A stretch of DNA of 64,000 nt from Mesaphorura yosii (taxonomy: Eukaryota > Arthropoda > Collembola > Poduromorpha > Tullbergiidae), in contig WIXG01000007.1 in assembly GCA_009869945.1 (NCBI GenBank), forward strand, positions 62,001-126,000. The letters are read 5' to 3'. Within the stretch, counting starts at the first letter, position 1. Each line of letters starts with the position of its first letter. Positions 59,143 through 64,000 of the stretch are shown one piece after another. The notes below the pieces were generated by a model. The model had not been told where the DNA came from. It worked only from the letters and a program-made list of their open reading frames with translations, and searched no databases. Position numbers and translations under genes: made by a program.

Positions 59143-62137
59143 TTACTTGACAAGTACGACTCTGTCATCTTGTGACCCACGCCGTGTCATCGCCAGCACA
59201 AGCCCCAGGAACATGAGTCCACCACCAAATCCAACGAACCCAAACCTGACCATATTCCATCCTTGTTGAATCCAGTTCATGATTTTTAGGAAACTCAAGT
59301 TCACTTCGTATGGCTCAATTGTCTGAAATAAATAAATACACATTGTGGAAAAAGGCAAAGGTGAAGATAAGCATATGGTATTCCGAAGGTGCTGAGATAC
59401 CTCCTCAATCCAATAAATGGGAACCATTGCCTTTGCTGGTTTTCCAACTGCCTTCACATTTTCGTATGGACCCACTTCTATCCCGTATTGCAGGCGTTTT
59501 GAAGCTTTGAAAATGTATCCAGATATCTTCCAAGGAAATACAAGTCGGAAAGTCAGAACTTGGCTTGAAATTCTTGTTTAGCATTAGCGTACCGAGCTTA
59601 AATCGTAGAATGTAGAATGCTCCTCTTCTTTCGGTGACAGGCCTTCCACACTGTTCAGCACGGCCTCGTCAGCGCCCAAGAAATGCGGTTGAGACAAAAA
59701 CAGCGGTGTGCCTGAAAAAGAACAGTATTGAGCGAAATTGGCCGATTTCTGCACACAGTCGACAATTTACCGGAATTGCAAGCTGCCAGAGACGTATATC
59801 CATTCTTGTGACATTTCTCTTCGCTTTCCTCATTGCAGAAGCACCAATTCTCCTCATTCTTGTGTGGTCCATCAAATACTCCCTCGGCAAGCTTAAAACG
59901 ATATGCCTCCAGACCATCAACCTTCATCGTCTCAGTGTAAACCAACTTCAATGACCGGCACATTTCACTGGTGAAGATGTACAGTGGAATCGACACATTC
60001 AGGAACGGTCGAAAGATTGTACCGTCAGTGCCATTGATTTGGTTACAGGATTCGTCCTTCCAGAATGGCAGCTCGGGATTTTCATTCCATTGAACGATTT
60101 CACCAAATTCCGATGTCCTGTTTCGTCCGCTTTTAACTTCAAACATTCCATGATCAGATCCATTTCTCTGAAATAAGTGATATTTCGGTTATGCATGTCC
60201 TTTAACGGAAATGAATGGAATGGAAGTTTTCCTCACATTTTTGAAGAATCCAAACTTCCCGTCCGCAAACGACTCTGGTATCTTGACTGTTTGAGACTCT
60301 TCAAATATGGGATCTTTGAAAAGCACGGCTAAAGGTTCAACAGAGTATCCGTCAAACAAAAGCTCCCGAACAGAATGAGTGACAGTCAAACTTTCTTCTG
60401 CTTTGTCAAGGAATCCATTCCATTTATCTTTCAATGTGCTGTTCCCCTCAGAAGTATTTTGAGCAATGCTGGCGACGCCCTTTACAGAAAATTGTGGTAC
60501 AAATCATGCATCTTGACACCTCATAGCAAAATTGAGAATGAGACATGATACAAGTCGTCAACTTACCAGGAGGGGCACATTTATGACAGTGACCATGTCA
60601 GCCTCAGTCCCTTTGGACATTTCCGGCTGGAAATAGTATTCCTTTAGCTGCTTGTAGAGCAAGTGTCCGGTCGTTATGTTGAGCTCTATGTCAGTTTTCG
60701 CAAATTTTTCCCTGCGCATTAAAATTTGGCGATTCATCATCAGCCAACTCTCAATTCTATACAACAGGACTGCATGAGATTAAAGATTGCTGCCACTTAC
60801 AAGTATACATAAGGCCCCACTTCCGCCACGACTGGTTTCGCGCCCTTGGCCAGCTCATTCGCATTCGTAATGTTAAAGAGATGAATACTGAGGTAAACCG
60901 GATTCGGATAGTCCTTCCAGAAGGTGTATTGATCGGTGTGATTTATTATTCGGACTTGCTACGGATGGAAAATATGCAAATACAAAAAGCAATTTAACTG
61001 CGAAATGGTTGGTGAATATAATAGCTGGGCATTGCCTTGTGCAGGCGTCTTGAGAAATGTTCGACCCAACGTCACAGTCAGTCGCAGAAATGACCTTCAA
61101 TTTTTGCCATTAAATCGCACCACGTAAATTGCAAAGTAAAGGAAATCGAACTCCAAAGTGCTGTAAAACGGTTTGCGGTATAATTTCCGCACAGGCAGAG
61201 CCCATTTCGGCTAAAATATTTAAGAAGTCCATACTGGCAAAAGGCAAAAGCTGTCCACTTAAAACTGATACCATACCATACAAGAAATGAACGCCACGAG
61301 TTCATCAATTATTCAATGTGCAATAACTTTGGGCTTTGGGCGACTGTTTTTCGCTAAGCTCCGCCTTTTCCTTGTTTTGGTGAAATCATTTTTATCATAT
61401 ATTCAAATACTTGTGAAAGGAGTTTGCATGGGCAGAAAAGTCAATAATTTTGGAAAATATGGCTAAATTATTTAGACACGTACGTAAGCCATCACCAAGT
61501 TTTGGATTTGCCTGTTATGCTTGATTGAAAATGAGACAGTTTCTGTTCCATTTTCCATACTAAACAATGGAAAGTGATGATTGAATACTCCAGAATTTAT
61601 CTCATCTTTCTTGATCCTAGCCCAATTAAGATCCCAATAATTTCCTTCTGGCTAGCTTGGAAGCTAGTGAGTGGATTCTTAGACAGACAAGTTAGCCAAC
61701 CTCACACCGCATCGAGAAAGTGAGATGGCGATTATACTCATTTCTACGAACAGAGAAGCCAAAACGGCAGGTCTTGGCTCGCCCTTGGTGGGCGGCTTGT
61801 CCCAAGTGGCAGATCCTACCTTTTAATGTTCTTAAACTTTAAAAATTCCGACGGCCTTTCAAATCATAAAATTGCTTCCTTGCCACCGTCACTTCCAAAT
61901 GATCAACTGCTGACATTTTCTCACCGAAAATCGCTGATTCGTTATCGTACCTTAATTCGTTTCTTCAGAATTCCCTCCTGCAAGGGAGCTCCAAAGGAGT
62001 CGAAACGATAGCCGAAGCTCTCTTACCTTTTTGACCTGCCCCTTAATCATTGTCGTGATGCCTCCCCATCCCATGGCCACTGTCAGTCCCAGGACCACGC
62101 ACCCAGTGATAAATATGCTCTTTGGAAACCTATCCAT
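59143..62137 (-). CDS. CD36 / class B scavenger receptor family protein, 8 exons, 492 aa
   Basis: CD36-family proteins bind lipoproteins, fatty acids or microbial lipids through a large extracellular loop held by two membrane spans. Exons in transcription order: 62137-62027, 60958-60801, 60711-60567, 60479-60237, 60167-59771, 59711-59593, 59526-59401, 59322-59143. N-terminal span about residues 7-29 (IFITGCVVLGLTVAMGWGG). Family motifs: FWKDYPNPVYLSIHLFNITN, AEVGPYVYLEKF, VRELLFDGYS, GMFEVKSGRN, WKDESCNQINGTDGTIFRPF, ENWCFC, SLAACNSGTPLFLSQPHFL, LSPKEEEHSTFYDL, RLQYGIEVGPYENV. C-terminal span MVRFGFVGFGGGLMFLGLVL, short tail DDRVVLVK. The ectodomain has the usual Cys cluster and several N-glycosylation sequons. 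The first intron (about 1.07 kb) is larger than the rest. Exon 3 is started at the AG before GGAAAAATTT because the alternative upstream acceptor adds residues absent from the family. Whether it is an SR-B or SNMP member is undecided. Confidence 0.93.
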
Positions 62138-63420
62138 CTTTCACTCTTTTCTTTCACTGGGACGATTGTTAAGCTTTATCACAGAAAGTTGCGAATGCGA
62201 ATAGGAAAAGTTGCTATAATTCTATTTAATTGGCTCTTCACTGTCTCAAAATGCTAAATGGCTTGAGTGTACACTATGTGATGGTAGAGTTGATTGAGCT
62301 CTATTCTTACGAAACGCCAAACTTCGACTGAGCCCCAGCCGAAGTCGAAGCCTAAGAAGTGAAATGATTGCACTGTATTCTTCTACACAGCAATGGTAGC
62401 ATGACATTCCACACTTTTCACCTTCATTATCAAGTCCTGAGTTGGACAACTTTCATACGACGACGATGACGAAAATTCACCTATAACCTATGAATTATAA
62501 ATAGACAATTAAATGCTAAAGGCTTAGGAGGTTACCGCACGACTGAAACCATCGACTATCGACATCGACCAACCAGAACTATAAATTGTGACAAGCTATC
62601 ATAATCACCCAGCATTCCTTTCGGTTCCCCAAAACTCCTTGTCTATATTCGATAGATCAAGTTAACAAAACCGTTCCATCCTTCTCTTTTCGATCGGCGG
62701 CATTTATGCGAACCGGAGTCGGCTAACAAACATTGCCATTGCTGCCCTGAATGTGCCCATGAACCATAAATACGAAGGTAGGAACTATGTCCATTAAATA
62801 TGGAAAACGTGCACTGACCACCGACCAGTTGCAGAAGTGAGTAAACCAAAATTGAAGCTCTCTCATGAAACACGAACGTCACCTTGCCTGTGGAGTGGAT
62901 CCTTCACTTCTAGCAGGATAGGATAGGATCCAATGCCAACCACACAGGCAGGGCGTAATTAGTTGGACAAAGTTACCTGTACTTTGTGATCCAATCTAAT
63001 TGGCAATGAAAAATGAATCCAGTGGACATGTGAGACGCTAGGATTATGTTTATTCACTTTTTCAGGAACAATATTTTGCATTAGATTGACCAGCCAATGG
63101 TCTAGGCGACCAATAATGTAAATGTTTAGTGACTTTCACTATCAAATCTGTGTTACGCCATAATCCGTCCAGCTTCCCCATCCCACAAAGCCGATAAAAT
63201 TTGGCGAAAGAAAACCGTATAGGTCAATACCCAACATAAAAGAAGAATCGTCGGTGTGTGCTGTGGGGATCGGAGGAGCATGTATTTGGAAGCTGGCGCG
63301 TGTGATGCGTGCACGTGCAGTCAGCATTTTCGTTGTCTTGGCAGTTTTAACTTTTGACTAGTTAACCGTATCGTAGCGTAGAGAACGAAGAAGACGATTA
63401 TAATATCAAAGTAAATTCAA
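62138..63420. other. intergenic, no gene seen
   Basis: Lies between the start of the CD36-family gene and the 3' end of the zinc-finger gene, both on the minus strand; must hold the promoter of the former. Frames of up to 79 codons show no coding character. Confidence 0.45.
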
Positions 63421-63426
63421 TTTATT
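63421..63426 (-). terminator. poly(A) signal AATAAA of zinc-finger gene
   Basis: Plus-strand TTTATT, 188 bases past the stop of the zinc-finger gene. Confidence 0.5.
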
Positions 63427-63613
63427 CCTCCCAATTTTTATGCATTAACAAAACGACCTCTGTAAAAATCTGAAATATGACATAAAAAACATATATCTCA
63501 TTCACTTTTGGTACATTAAGCGCCGAATTTAAGATTTTAGCTAAAGAGAGTATTCTGTACAGTCTGGAACAATCTTGATTTCTTATTGTAGTTTGGCTGA
63601 CCTAAGAATTTGG

Positions 63614-64000
63614 TCAGTTATGGTCTTTAAGTAGATGCAAATTCATTGCCAACGAACTTTCAATAATCGTATCACAAAAATAACACCTTTTAGGAAATCC
63701 AAGTCGGCGTCTCTTTGAAGAGCTCGAAGATGCGTCTGCATTGCATTGGTGCTCGTCCTCGTCCTCTGGTTCAACGTAACGGACTCCAAAAACTGATGGC
63801 GCGTGGTCATGCTTGGGATTTCTGCTGCAGTTGATTGAACTGAAGCTGGAACTGCATGTTCCTGTACCATTAGCAATTTCAGCTCCTTCGCTTGGATTAG
63901 GCTCTCTTGAAGGTCTTGAACATTCGGCACTGTGCTGCAGCATGGCTCCTTCGGTCCGAAACAATTTCTTGCAACCGTCCACTTGACACTTGAATTTCAA
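63614..64000 (-). CDS. C2H2-type zinc-finger protein, 3' part only
   Basis: The frame is open to the window edge (64000), so the beginning is missing; 128 C-terminal residues are visible. The first finger reads CQVDGCKKLFRTEGAMLQHSAEC, spacing C-x4-C-x12-H-x3..4-C, a C2HC variant. After an acidic and Ser-rich linker (YVEPEDEDEHQ, ASSSSSKRRRLGFPKR, the last a likely nuclear signal) comes a final finger RCYFCDTIIESSLAMNLHLLKDH with C-x2-C-x12-H-x4-H spacing, ending one residue later. It is probably a nuclear DNA- or RNA-binding protein; nothing indicates the target. Any upstream exons cannot be judged. Confidence 0.75.
   Translation of the reverse strand: MKFKCQVDGCKKLFRTEGAMLQHSAECSRPSREPNPSEGAEIANGTGTCSSSFSSINCSRNPKHDHAPSVFGVRYVEPEDEDEHQCNADASSSSSKRRRLGFPKRCYFCDTIIESSLAMNLHLLKDHN

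Noticed and set aside
60712-60764. Upstream extension of the third CD36 exon from an acceptor near 60764
   Set aside because: It would insert about 17 residues (IESWLMMNRQ...) between GPYVYL and EKF, where the family has direct continuity; the acceptor at 60712 gives the expected sequence.
61078-61308. Minus-strand frame inside the first CD36 intron as an extra exon
   Set aside because: Joining exon 1 directly to 60958 gives the normal CD36 sequence after the first membrane span; adding this frame does not match the family.

Overview
This window is nuclear DNA from an arthropod. It has spliceosomal introns with GT..AG borders, AATAAA-type poly(A) signals, a dpr-family immunoglobulin gene and a divergent ionotropic receptor, both typical of arthropods. 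A thioredoxin reductase gene appears to use a UGA selenocysteine codon near its end, whereas the Drosophila enzyme ends in Ser-Cys-Cys-Ser. That points to a lineage that kept selenoproteins, such as a branchiopod crustacean or a springtail rather than a fly or moth. I cannot name the species.

Layout. Bases 1-9,600 hold no gene I can support, but they contain a 443-bp hAT-type MITE at 366-808 flanked by a perfect 8-bp target duplication. A dpr neuronal recognition gene occupies 18,135-9,763 on the minus strand in 7 coding exons with introns of 0.5-2.7 kb. A gene-poor stretch follows (18.1-24.9 kb). Next come an unrecognised 570-residue protein (25.1-27.1 kb, +) and a DUF2236/mpaB-type oxygenase-like protein (28.5-29.9 kb, +). 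A second gene-poor stretch covers 30-37.5 kb, then a TPR-like protein on the minus strand (39.1-37.5 kb).

From 42.8 kb the window becomes gene-dense, with mostly short introns (about 60-225 bp; the first intron of the CD36-family gene is about 1.07 kb). In order: a PHD-chromodomain-chromoshadow protein (+), a small protein with a C-terminal CaaX-like end (+), DPM1 (-), GMPPA (+), an ionotropic receptor (+), thioredoxin reductase (+), a secreted S1 serine protease (+), a CD36/SR-B scavenger receptor (-) and the 3' end of a C2H2 zinc-finger gene (-, cut by the window edge).

Links between genes. DPM1 and GMPPA are divergent with only 360 bp between start codons and act in neighbouring steps of mannose donor supply (GMPPA tunes GDP-mannose synthesis; DPM1 spends GDP-mannose to make dolichol-phosphate-mannose). 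The most unusual protein is the PHD-chromo-chromoshadow fusion, which keeps the residues expected of an H3K4me3-type PHD reader and of an HP1 methyl-lysine cage. All gene models were built by hand from reading frame, splice sites and phase. No alignment or database search was run.
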